Of a DNA stretch of 64,000 bases, positions 8,276 through 15,783 are shown one piece after another. Below the pieces are notes generated by a model. That model saw only the letters and a program-made list of their open reading frames with translations, was not told the DNA's origin and ran no database searches. Location of the stretch: the NCBI GenBank assembly GCA_963703655.1, contig CAVPFA010000003.1, positions 744,001 to 808,000 on the forward strand, given 5' to 3'. The DNA comes from CAVPFA01 sp963703655 (lineage in GTDB: Bacteria > Actinomycetota > Acidimicrobiia > Acidimicrobiales > Bog-793). The translations under genes were made by a program, and so were the position numbers. Each line of letters begins with the position of its first letter. The stretch's first letter is position 1.

Positions 8276-9060
8276 GCCCACCGCTGTCTTCGAGGGAGGC
8301 GGATTTCGCGGACCGTGTGGTCCTGATCACCGGTGCCTCACGTGGCCTCGGCCGTGCAGTCGCGCGCCTGTTAGCGAAACGTGGAGCGAGCCTTGTGCTC
8401 AATGGGAGGCATCAGGCGTCCCTGGATCTCGTCGCCGAAGAGACTCGATCGCTGGGGTGCCACGTACTGACCGTCGCCGCGGATGTCGGGGAAGCGGAGG
8501 GATGTAGGCAAATCGCGGAGGCCGCGCTATCGGAGTTCGGCCGCGTCGATTGCTTCGTCTCGAACGCCACGAACCAGGACGTCTGGAAGGAAGACGCAAC
8601 TCCAGCCGACTTCTGGCATGGGTGCTTCAGCGTCGACGTGTTGGGGGCGATCAGGCTGACCGACGCGTTGGCCTCGTCGATGCGTGCCCGGCGGTCGGGC
8701 TCCATCGTTTACGTCAGTTCCATCTCAGCAAAAACGGGAGAGAATCGAGTAGCGCACGCCGGATACGGGGCGATGAAGGCTGCACTCATCGCCGCTGGTC
8801 GGATGTATGCCATGGAGATGGCCGCGGACGGCGTCCGCGTCAATGTCATCGCGCCGGGCACGTTCTATGAGCCCGGCAATGCGCTCGACCGCGAGGATCC
8901 CACGGAGGTCGCCCAGCTGCGCGACTCCATCCCCAGCGGTCGCTTCGGGCAACCCGAGGAGGTGGCGCGGGTCGTGGCCTTCCTGCTTTCCGACGACGCG
9001 AGCTGGATAGTGGGCCAGTGCCTGGTGGTTGACGGAGGTCAATACCCGGGCGTGTTCTGA
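8272..9060 (+). CDS. Short-chain dehydrogenase/reductase
   Basis: A 262-residue classical SDR. The cofactor motif TGASRGLG is near residue 20, SNAT replaces the common NNAG, and the catalytic set is the serine in YVSSIS plus YGAMK (Tyr-x-x-x-Lys). The C-terminal end DGGQYPGVF is typical of FabG-like members. The GTG at 8272 overlaps the amidohydrolase stop, so the two are coupled. As part of the island it probably oxidises an alcohol intermediate or reduces a ketone intermediate; the substrate is unknown. Confidence 0.9.
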   Translation: MSPPLSSREADFADRVVLITGASRGLGRAVARLLAKRGASLVLNGRHQASLDLVAEETRSLGCHVLTVAADVGEAEGCRQIAEAALSEFGRVDCFVSNATNQDVWKEDATPADFWHGCFSVDVLGAIRLTDALASSMRARRSGSIVYVSSISAKTGENRVAHAGYGAMKAALIAAGRMYAMEMAADGVRVNVIAPGTFYEPGNALDREDPTEVAQLRDSIPSGRFGQPEEVARVVAFLLSDDASWIVGQCLVVDGGQYPGVF

Positions 9061-9167
9061 TCCCGACGAGTGGGCTCGCGGCAGTCCATCGGCGAGTCGA
9101 GTCCCAATGACCCTGCCGTGAAGCGGATGAACAAATCGCAATTCGCTGACGTGCGACAATCGCTGCC

Positions 9168-9491
9168 ATGCCCCGACGGCCCCCCTCCCGGCCGTCGCGC
9201 CCGGGAACCGGGAAGGGGCGCCGGGGTGAGGAGGACCGAGGCCGCGCTGGGCCCGGCGGCGGGGGCAGCGCCTCGTTCGTCGAGGATCCGATGGGCGCCG
9301 GCCCGGCCGAGATACGCCGAATTCAGCCCTACCAGGCGAACAAGACGTACATCTGCCCAGGCTGCAACCAGGAGATCCGGCCCGGCACCGGGCATGTCGT
9401 CATCGTGCCGTTATCGGATCCAACCGCCCGGCGTCATTGGCACTCGCCCTGCTGGGAGAACCGCGACCGGCGGCGACCGACCGGGCGTTGA
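9168..9491 (+). CDS. Small zinc-ribbon-like actinobacterial protein
   Basis: A 107-residue protein with a basic, disordered N-terminus (about residues 1-45) and a compact C-terminal domain. This contains YICPGCNQEIRPG (C-x-x-C) followed by RRHWHSPCW, a likely Cys/His zinc site. Orthologues are widespread in Actinobacteria, often labelled ATP/GTP-binding protein without clear evidence, and I see no P-loop. It is convergent with the minus-strand yraN gene and marks the boundary between the island and the housekeeping block. Confidence 0.75.
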   Translation: MPRRPPSRPSRPGTGKGRRGEEDRGRAGPGGGGSASFVEDPMGAGPAEIRRIQPYQANKTYICPGCNQEIRPGTGHVVIVPLSDPTARRHWHSPCWENRDRRRPTGR

Positions 9492-9516
9492 CGGTCTCGT
9501 CTGGCCGGCCAGGCGG

Positions 9517-9867
9517 TCAGAAGGCGCTTTCGAGGACCTCCACGCGGCCGTCGCGCACCGCCGCCACGTCGAACCGCACGACCGAGGTCCCGGATGCCTC
9601 CTCCCGTAAGTAGAGCGCGGCGAGCCGGCGAAGACGACGACGTTTGGAGGAGGTGACGGCCTCGAAGGGAGAGCCGAACCGCTCGGTGCTCCTGGTCTTC
9701 ACCTCGCATATGACGAGAACCCGACCGCGACGGCACACGAGGTCGATCTCGCCGCTTCGGCAGCTCCAGTTCCTCGCGGCGATCTGGTAGCCGTGCTCTA
9801 CATACCAGGCAGCGGCGGCATCCTCACCGAGGCGGCCCAGCGCCGGGCGATCAGAGCCGCCGGCCAC
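9517..9867 (-). CDS. YraN family (UPF0102) endonuclease-like protein
   Basis: A 116-residue protein of the YraN family, with a restriction-endonuclease-like fold. It shows LGRLGEDAAAAWYVEHGY, the GEIDLVCRRG strand and ICEVKTRS, which match the D-x-n-E-x-K nuclease core. Family proteins are usually beside rnhB and rplS, but their physiological function is unsettled. The GTG start directly follows the stop of the DUF2469 gene, with GAGG 5 bases upstream. rnhB and lepB, common in this neighbourhood, are absent here. Confidence 0.9.
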   Translation of the reverse strand: MAGGSDRPALGRLGEDAAAAWYVEHGYQIAARNWSCRSGEIDLVCRRGRVLVICEVKTRSTERFGSPFEAVTSSKRRRLRRLAALYLREEASGTSVVRFDVAAVRDGRVEVLESAF

Positions 9868-10164
9868 TCAGACCTCGTCTTTGGGCAGCGCCTCCACGTT
9901 CACGTCTTTGTAGGTGACGACACGCACCGACGATACGAACCGCGCCTGGCGGTACATGTCCCAGACCCAGGCGTCGCCGAGGTCGACCTCGAAGTAGGTG
10001 GCGCCGGGACCGGACTTGGGGGTGACCTTGACGTCGTTGGCAAGGTAGAACCGGCGTTCGGTCTCGACGACGTAACGGAACATCGGGAGCACCGCGCGGT
10101 ACTCACGGTAGAGCTCCAGCTCCACCTCGGCCTCGAACTGGTCGAGGTCCTCCTCGGCGCTCAT
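9868..10164 (-). CDS. DUF2469 family protein
   Basis: A 98-residue protein that starts MSAEEDLDQFEAEVEL and contains LYREYRAVLPMFRYVVET and EVDLGDAWVWDMYR, diagnostic of DUF2469, a small conserved actinobacterial family of unknown function normally located between the rplS region and yraN. The ATG at 10164 is preferred over longer readings because the family begins with this acidic segment. It is probably cotranscribed with yraN, which begins right after its stop. Confidence 0.88.
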   Translation of the reverse strand: MSAEEDLDQFEAEVELELYREYRAVLPMFRYVVETERRFYLANDVKVTPKSGPGATYFEVDLGDAWVWDMYRQARFVSSVRVVTYKDVNVEALPKDEV

Positions 10165-10263
10165 GGTCGCTTGCCTGACACGTCGCCGGCCGCCCCGAAG
10201 CACGGGCGGGCGCGCCGCACGACGCGAGGTCCGCCGCCCGAGCGGCCAAGTGCGCGGAGCGTC

Positions 10264-10614
10264 TCAGCGGGCGTCGCGCTTCTCCTTGATCTTCGCGGCC
10301 TTGCCGACGCGGTCACGCAGGTAGTACAGCTTGGCGCGACGGACGTCGCCCTCGACGATTCGCTCGATCCTGGCGATTATCGGTGAGTGGACCGGAAAGG
10401 TGCGCTCCACGCCGACTCCGAAGCTCACCTTGCGAACCGTGAAGGTCTCACGTACGCCAGAACCCTGACGGCGGATGGCAGCACCTTGGAAGACCTGGAC
10501 GCGCTCGCGGTTGCCTTCGACCACCCGGACGTGAACCTTCAACGTGTCCCCAGGGCGAAACTCGGGAATGTCGTCGCGAAGGCTCTCGCGGTCGACGAGA
10601 TCGGTGGGGTTCAT
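10264..10614 (-). CDS. rplS: 50S ribosomal protein L19
   Basis: A 116-residue protein, the normal length for L19. It shows FRPGDTLKVHVRVVEG, RVQVFQGAAIRRQG and FPVHSPIIARIERI, with the basic KLYYLRDRVGKAAKIKEK tail. L19 sits at the 30S-50S interface. The ATG at 10614 overlaps the trmD stop by ATGA, the usual coupling in this operon. Confidence 0.98.
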   Translation of the reverse strand: MNPTDLVDRESLRDDIPEFRPGDTLKVHVRVVEGNRERVQVFQGAAIRRQGSGVRETFTVRKVSFGVGVERTFPVHSPIIARIERIVEGDVRRAKLYYLRDRVGKAAKIKEKRDAR

Positions 10615-11486
10615 GGCAGCTCAGGCTCCTCGAGACGACCGGACGGGTCGCCGGCACTCTGCCGCTCGCCGGATCCGGCATCCGGCGGTTCGGCTCGACC
10701 CGTTCCGTAGGACTCTAGAGGATAGCCGTGCTCGACGAGGAGTCGCACCTCCGCGGGGGCAAGACCGCCTCGCGCCTCCAACAGGTCCGGCCGGCGCTGG
10801 AGCGTCCGCCAGAGTGCGGCGGCATGCCGCCATCGTGCGACCCGACCGTGGTCGCCGCCGCGCAGGACCTCTGGAACCTCCCAGCCTCGGAACACCGCCG
10901 GCCTGGTGTACTGCGGATGGCCCAACAGCCCGGTCGTGAAGCTCTCCTCGTAGGCTGAAGCCGCGTTCCCGAGCACCCCGGGAACGAGCCGAACCGTGGC
11001 CTCGACGACGACGAGAGCCGCCAGCTCGCCCCCGGCGAGCACGAAGTCACCAATCGAGAGCTCACCGTCGACGAGATGGTCGGCGATCCGCTGGTCCACG
11101 CCCTCGTAACGCCCGCAGAGGAGCGAGAAGCCGGGCGACGAAGAGCCCGGCGCGCACGGCTCGAGGCCCGCAAGCTCCGCGGCCACCTTCTGATCAAAAC
11201 GGCGGCCTCCCGGTGCGAGCAGGTAGAGGGGTCGCGGCGGGTCGGCGAGCTCGACGGTCCCGAAGACCGGCTCGGGCGCGAGCACCATGCCCGGTCCGCC
11301 GCCGAACGGCGCATCGTCCACGCTGCGGTGCGGATCCGTCGCGCCAGAACGAAGGTCGTGAATGCGCAGGTCGACGACCCCGTCTCTCCTTGCCCGCCCG
11401 ACGATGCTGGCCGTGCAGTAGCCGTCGATCAGCTCGGGAAAGATGGTGAACACGTCGATGCGCAGAGCCGATGCCGCCTTTGTCAC
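10611..11486 (-). CDS. trmD: tRNA (guanine37-N1)-methyltransferase
   Basis: A 291-residue SPOUT methyltransferase that uses S-adenosylmethionine to form m1G37 in tRNA. It shows IDVFTIFPELIDGY at the N-terminus, DDAPFGGGPGMVL, LLCGRYEGVDQRI and IGDFVLAGGELA, which form the trefoil knot and cofactor site. The C-terminal tail after about residue 255 (rich in Gly, Ser, Glu and Pro) exceeds the usual 240-250 residues and looks disordered. The GTG start at 11486 overlaps the rimM stop, and the stop overlaps rplS. Confidence 0.97.
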   Translation of the reverse strand: MTKAASALRIDVFTIFPELIDGYCTASIVGRARRDGVVDLRIHDLRSGATDPHRSVDDAPFGGGPGMVLAPEPVFGTVELADPPRPLYLLAPGGRRFDQKVAAELAGLEPCAPGSSSPGFSLLCGRYEGVDQRIADHLVDGELSIGDFVLAGGELAALVVVEATVRLVPGVLGNAASAYEESFTTGLLGHPQYTRPAVFRGWEVPEVLRGGDHGRVARWRHAAALWRTLQRRPDLLEARGGLAPAEVRLLVEHGYPLESYGTGRAEPPDAGSGERQSAGDPSGRLEEPELP

Positions 11487-12008
11487 CCGAACAGCCCCGT
11501 CGGCACGTCGACCACGATGCGGCCCGCTTCACGGCCGACGACGAATCTCAGCGGCACCAGGCTCCCGTCGGCCAGCACTAGCAGATCGCTGGCGGGGTTC
11601 GCCTGGACCGCGACCACGGTCCCGTGGTGGGTCCCGTCGACCTCGACGACCTCGCTGCCGACAAGATCGTGCACGAAGAGCGCTTCGGGATCTTCGACCG
11701 CGGGTGCCAAGAGCACCGCTCCGCGAAGATCGTCGGCGGCCTCGCGGGTGTGAACACCCTCGAACTCGACCAGGTGGCGCCCCTGAAAAGCTCGCGACCG
11801 TCGCACCTGCAGCACCCGCGGGCTCGACCGGGAGCGGTCGGGCTGGGTCGCAAGGCGGCACGTCAGCTCGGATCCCGGGGCGATTCGCTCGGTGCGGTTC
11901 GTGACGAGGGCGACCACGACCTCGCCGAGCAGGCCGTGCGGCCGCGCGAATCCTGCCCACCTCCAGGAGTGGCCGCTCCTTGCGGTCGCCGCTCGGCCCC
12001 GGCCCCAT
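11483..12008 (-). CDS. rimM: Ribosome maturation factor RimM, frameshifted as given
   Basis: RimM binds S19 and assists 30S head maturation. The N-terminal frame from ATG 12008 reads to PLLEVGRIRAA, and the remainder (HGLLGEVVVALVTNRTE onward, then the PRC-barrel) continues in the next frame. Removing one G near 11937-11944 restores 174 residues. The ATG at 12008 has GAGGGCGAG just upstream and follows the khpA stop by 7 bases. Without correction only an N-truncated product from a downstream GTG would be made. Because TrmD and S16 flank it in the standard order, a sequencing indel is more likely than loss. Confidence 0.88.
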
Positions 12009-12015
12009 CTCGCCC

Positions 12016-12612
12016 TCAGTCGACGATGTCGACCGACGCCTCCTGCCCGTCGCGGGCCGCTGCCGCACGGACGAGCGTGCGCAGTGCCTGGGCCGTGCGG
12101 CCGCGCCGACCGATGATACGTCCCATATCTCCCTGGGCCACGTGGAGCGACAGGCGGACCCCTGCGCGGGTCTCGGCGACCTCGATCGATACGCCGTCAG
12201 GATCGTCCACGATGGAGCGCGCGACGTGCTCGAGAACAGATCGAGCAGTGCCGCCTTCCACCCGATTGCCTCTGTAGTCCTCCTCGACCTCGAGCGCGGC
12301 CGGGCCTTGCGCCGCGAGGGAGCTCGCCTCACCAACCTCGGCACCGTCGTCCAGCTCGTCCTCGTCGCCGGGGAGGTCTTCGTCAAGCTCGTCTTCGTCG
12401 CCGGGGAGGTCCTCGTCGAGCTCGTCCTCGCCCTCATCCTCGTCGAGCTCGTCCTCGCCCAGGTCGTCCTCGTCGTCATCCTCGCCGAGGTCGTCCTCGA
12501 CGTCCTCGGCGTAATCCTCCTCGCCGTAGTCCTGTTTCGCAGCATCTTCGGCGCCAGAGTGAAGAGAGCTGAAGTCCGGCTCGGCGAACGGGTTGCTTCC
12601 GGTGTCGGTCAT
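12016..12612 (-). CDS. khpA: KH-domain RNA-binding protein KhpA with acidic N-terminal extension
   Basis: A 198-residue protein. Residues from about 120 on form the KhpA KH domain (SVLEHVARSIVDDPDGV, then GRIIGRRGRTAQALRTLV with the GxxG loop), which alone is the usual 75-80 residues. The first 110-120 residues are extra and strongly acidic. They contain a repeated block of about 11 residues (ELDEDLPGDED) and further Asp/Glu-Leu-Gly units. KhpA binds RNA with KhpB in other bacteria. The acidic arm would repel RNA or bind basic ribosomal proteins, which is inference. It lies between rpsP and rimM as usual. Confidence 0.92.
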   Translation of the reverse strand: MTDTGSNPFAEPDFSSLHSGAEDAAKQDYGEEDYAEDVEDDLGEDDDEDDLGEDELDEDEGEDELDEDLPGDEDELDEDLPGDEDELDDGAEVGEASSLAAQGPAALEVEEDYRGNRVEGGTARSVLEHVARSIVDDPDGVSIEVAETRAGVRLSLHVAQGDMGRIIGRRGRTAQALRTLVRAAAARDGQEASVDIVD

Positions 12613-12620
12613 GGCGATCC

Positions 12621-13055
12621 TCAGCTTCCCGCTGCGGCGTCGGCCTCGGGCTCGAGAGCATCGTTCCCGGCCGCCGTATCGCCGCGCCCCTTCTCGCCGG
12701 GCGCCCTGCCGCCCCTCTTCTTCGGCGCCGCCTTCCTGGCGGCCCCGCTCGGACGTCCCGGGCGCGAATGGCGCTCGGCCACCTGCTTTCGGGGTCGGCT
12801 CGACTCGAACTGTTCCCAGGCTCCCGAGATCACGAGCAACTTGCGCACGGTCTCGGTCGGCTGAGCGCCCTTGGCCAGCCAGCCGAGGACTCGGGCGTTG
12901 TCGATCTCGATCGTGGACGGGTCCATGCGGGGCGCGTAGGTGCCGACGACCTCGATGAACCGCCCGTCGCGAGGCGAACGGCTGTCGGCGACAACGATGC
13001 GGTAGGTGGGTTGCTTCTTCTTGCCCATGCGCATGAGGCGGAGCTTGACGGTCAC
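12621..13055 (-). CDS. rpsP: 30S ribosomal protein S16
   Basis: A 144-residue protein. The first 80-90 residues are canonical S16 (KLRLMRMGKKKQPTYRIVV, RDGRFIEVVGTYAP), and a long, charged, Ala/Lys/Gly-rich C-terminal tail follows, as in many actinobacterial S16 proteins. The start is a GTG at 13055. It is the first intact gene downstream of ffh in the signal-recognition and ribosome operon. Confidence 0.97.
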   Translation of the reverse strand: MTVKLRLMRMGKKKQPTYRIVVADSRSPRDGRFIEVVGTYAPRMDPSTIEIDNARVLGWLAKGAQPTETVRKLLVISGAWEQFESSRPRKQVAERHSRPGRPSGAARKAAPKKRGGRAPGEKGRGDTAAGNDALEPEADAAAGS

Positions 13056-13089
13056 GTAGTGTCTTCTTTCTCTTTCGTGGTGGAGACGC

Positions 13090-14495
13090 TCAGCGGCTCG
13101 GCCCGAGGCCCCGTGACGATGGGGTGACTCGACCGCCCTTTACCTTCTTGCGGTTGCCCTTTCCAGGCTTGCCGCTCCTGGCGGGCCGGGCGCCGCCCAC
13201 GAGCTTGGCCATCGGGCCGACGCCCCGCATCATCTTCTGCATCTCCTTGAACTGGCGCAGCAGGTTGTTCACCTCGGCGGTGGACGTACCGCTCCCGTCG
13301 TGCGATCCTGAGGCGCCGGGAGCCGTCGAGCACCGTGGGGTCCGTCCGCTCGAGCGCCGTCATCGAACAGATGATCGCCTCGACCTTGCCGACGTCGCGG
13401 TCGTCGACCTTGGCGTCGCGGATCTCCTTCGGGACGCCGGGCATGCAGCGACAACAGGCCCGTGAGCGGGCCCATCTTCTTGAGCTGACGGAGCTGGTCG
13501 AGGAAGTCGTCGAGGGTGAACGTCCCCGCCTGCAGCCGCTCGAGGGCTTGGCCTGCCACTTCCTCGTCGTATTCGCGCTCCGCCTTCTCGATGAGGCTGA
13601 GCACGTCGCCCATCCCGAGGATTCGGCTGGCAAGGCGATCGGGGTGAAACGTCTCGAAGTCGGCGACCCGCTCCCCGGTGGAGACGAAGGCGATCGGCCG
13701 TCCGACCACCTGCTTGACCGACAGCGCGGCACCGCCGCGGGCGTCGCCGTCGACCTTGGTCAGGATGATCCCGTCGAGCTGCAGGGACTGGTGGAAGGCC
13801 TCGGCGGTCTGGACAGCGTCCTGGCCGGTCATCGCGTCGACGACGAAGAAGGTGTAGTTCGGTCGGACGGCCTCGGAGACCCGCTCGCACCTCGTCCATC
13901 AGCTCGCGGTCGATGGCGAGACGGCCGGCGGTGTCGACGATGACGACGTCTCGCCCGAGGCGCTCGGCCTCGGCCAGGCCGTGGCGCGCGACGCTGACCG
14001 GATCGGTCGGCTCGGAGAACACGTCGACGCCGATCTCAGCCCCGAGCACGCGCAGCTGCTCGACGGCAGCCGGGCGCTGGAGGTCGGCACCGATCAGATA
14101 GGGGTGGCGGCCCTGCTGGCGGAACCAGCGAGCCAGCTTTGCGGCGGCGGTCGTCTTGCCGGAACCCTGGAGGCCGGCCAGCAGGACGACCGTCGGGGGC
14201 TTGGAGGCATACGTGATCCTCGAGAGCCTCACCGCCCAGGGTGGCCGTCAGCTCCTCGTTGACCACCTTGATGACCTGCTGGGCAGGGGTGAGATGCTTG
14301 GCAAGCTCGGCGCCCGTGCAGCGCGTCGCGGATCCGTTCGATGAGATCCTGGACGACGGCGAGGTTGACGTCGGCCTCGAGAAGTGCCACCCGGATCTCG
14401 CGGAGGACCTCGGCAACTTCGGCGTCGCCGAGTCGTCCGCGGCCGCGAAGGCGCGTGAGGATCCCCTCGAAACGGTCGGTCAGGGTGTCGAACAT
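13090..14495 (-). CDS. ffh: Signal recognition particle GTPase Ffh, broken by five indels
   Basis: Five successive frames together encode a complete Ffh: MFDTLTDRFEGIL N-domain from ATG 14495, TPAQQVIKVVNEELTATLGG, the P-loop LLAGLQGSGKTTAAAKLA, VIVDTAGRLAIDRELMDEV, ILTKVDGDARGG, and an M-domain ending near NNLLRQFKEMQKMMRG. Single extra bases are inferred near 14313-14315, 14220-14226, 13884-13888, 13446-13450 and 13298-13302. Removing five bases leaves 1401 bases, exactly 467 codons. Ffh binds 4.5S RNA and targets nascent membrane proteins to FtsY, and it is normally essential and single-copy, so errors in the sequence are the likely explanation. Confidence 0.88.
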
Positions 14496-14585
14496 GGGCC
14501 AGATCAGGTTAGTCGGGCCACGACACGGCCATCCGAAGGCCGCGAACCGATGCCGGCCGGGGCGCAATCAGCGCCGTTCTGGTCA

Positions 14586-15704
14586 CTAGAACAGCGCCGA
14601 CACGAACTCCACCGGGTCGAACGGCACCAGGTCTGCGGGGCCCTCGCCGACCCCGACGAGCTTGATCGGGAGCCCGAGCTCGGATCGGATCGCGAGCACC
14701 ACGCCGCCTTTGGCCGTTCCGTCGAGCTTGGTGAGCACGATGCCGGTCACCCCGACCGCCTCGGTGAACTGACGCGCCTGGACGACGCCGTTCTGACCCG
14801 TCGTCGCGTCGAGCACGAGAAGCACCTCGGTCAGCTGGCCGGGCGGTCGTTCTGCGACGCGGCGCACCTTGCGGAGCTCTTCCATCAGGTTCACCTTGGT
14901 GTGCAGGCGGCCGGCCGTGTCGGCCAGGACGAGCCCTACGCCCCTGGAGGAGGCGTGCTGAACAGCGTCGAAGATGACCGACGACGGGTCCGCGCCGTCG
15001 GACCCCCTGACGATCCTGGCACCGGCGCGCTCTGCCCAGGTCTCGAGCTGCTCTCCCGCCGCTGCGCGAAACGTGTCCCCGGCGGCCAGCACCACCCCCC
15101 GCCCGCCTTGCATCTCGCGCAGCGCGAGCTTGCCGATGGTCGTGGTCTTGCCCACGCCGTTCACCCCGACGAAGAGCCAGACGGTCGGCCCGTCCCCGTC
15201 GCCGTACGCAAGGGACTCCACGTCGCCTTCGAACATGGCGATGAGATCGGCTTGGAGTGCGTGGAGGAGGGCGGGAGGGTCCGTTGCAGAAATGGAACCG
15301 TCGCGCAATCTGGCCCGAAGATCATCGAGGACCCGTGTCGTGGTCGCGATGCCCACGTCCGCGAGGATGAGCGCCTCCTCGAGCTCCTGAAAGGTCGCTT
15401 CGTCGATCCCCTTGCGGCCGAGGATCTGATCGAAGTAACCCGCGAGCAGACCTCTCGCGCGTCCGAGACGGTCCCTCACTACCGGGCGGTCTGCCTCCTC
15501 CTCGGGCGCTGGCTCCGAAGAGGCCGGCTGCGCGCTCTCGGGCACGTCCGTCCGCTGGACGCCAGGGGCGGTCCCCGCCGTGAGCGGCTCGGCGGGGGGC
15601 GGGCGAATCGACCGATCGCGACGGCGTGCGCGGGCGCCGACCACCAGCCCGCCCGACGCGAGCAGCACCACGCCGACGACGATGAGGACGATCACGACGG
15701 TCAT
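14586..15704 (-). CDS. ftsY: Signal recognition particle receptor FtsY
   Basis: A 372-residue SRP receptor. An N-terminal membrane segment (VIVLIVVGVVLLASGGLVV, residues 4-22) and an acidic/proline linker to about residue 80 precede the NG domain. GTPase motifs are FVGVNGVGKTTTIGKLA (P-loop), DTFRAAAGEQLE, LADTAGRLHTK and LTKLDGTAKGG. It docks the Ffh-ribosome complex to the membrane. The frame is fully intact despite the damaged ffh directly downstream. Confidence 0.98.
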   Translation of the reverse strand: MTVVIVLIVVGVVLLASGGLVVGARARRRDRSIRPPPAEPLTAGTAPGVQRTDVPESAQPASSEPAPEEEADRPVVRDRLGRARGLLAGYFDQILGRKGIDEATFQELEEALILADVGIATTTRVLDDLRARLRDGSISATDPPALLHALQADLIAMFEGDVESLAYGDGDGPTVWLFVGVNGVGKTTTIGKLALREMQGGRGVVLAAGDTFRAAAGEQLETWAERAGARIVRGSDGADPSSVIFDAVQHASSRGVGLVLADTAGRLHTKVNLMEELRKVRRVAERPPGQLTEVLLVLDATTGQNGVVQARQFTEAVGVTGIVLTKLDGTAKGGVVLAIRSELGLPIKLVGVGEGPADLVPFDPVEFVSALF

Positions 15705-15783
15705 GGTGTGGGGAGACTACTGGCCCGCGGGCTGAGCGCCGGGGAGCGGCCTGGCCTCGACCGCCCGCGCCGGCGGTTCGGCG

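Noticed and set aside
9491..9517. CTGGCCGGCCAG palindrome between convergent genes as a strong terminator
   Set aside because: It is a short self-complementary site without loop or U-tract, and may be chance at this GC content.
13090..14495. Programmed ribosomal frameshifting in ffh
   Set aside because: Five shifts in one gene without slippery-site and structure context, in a normally unshifted family, is not credible. Sequence error is simpler.
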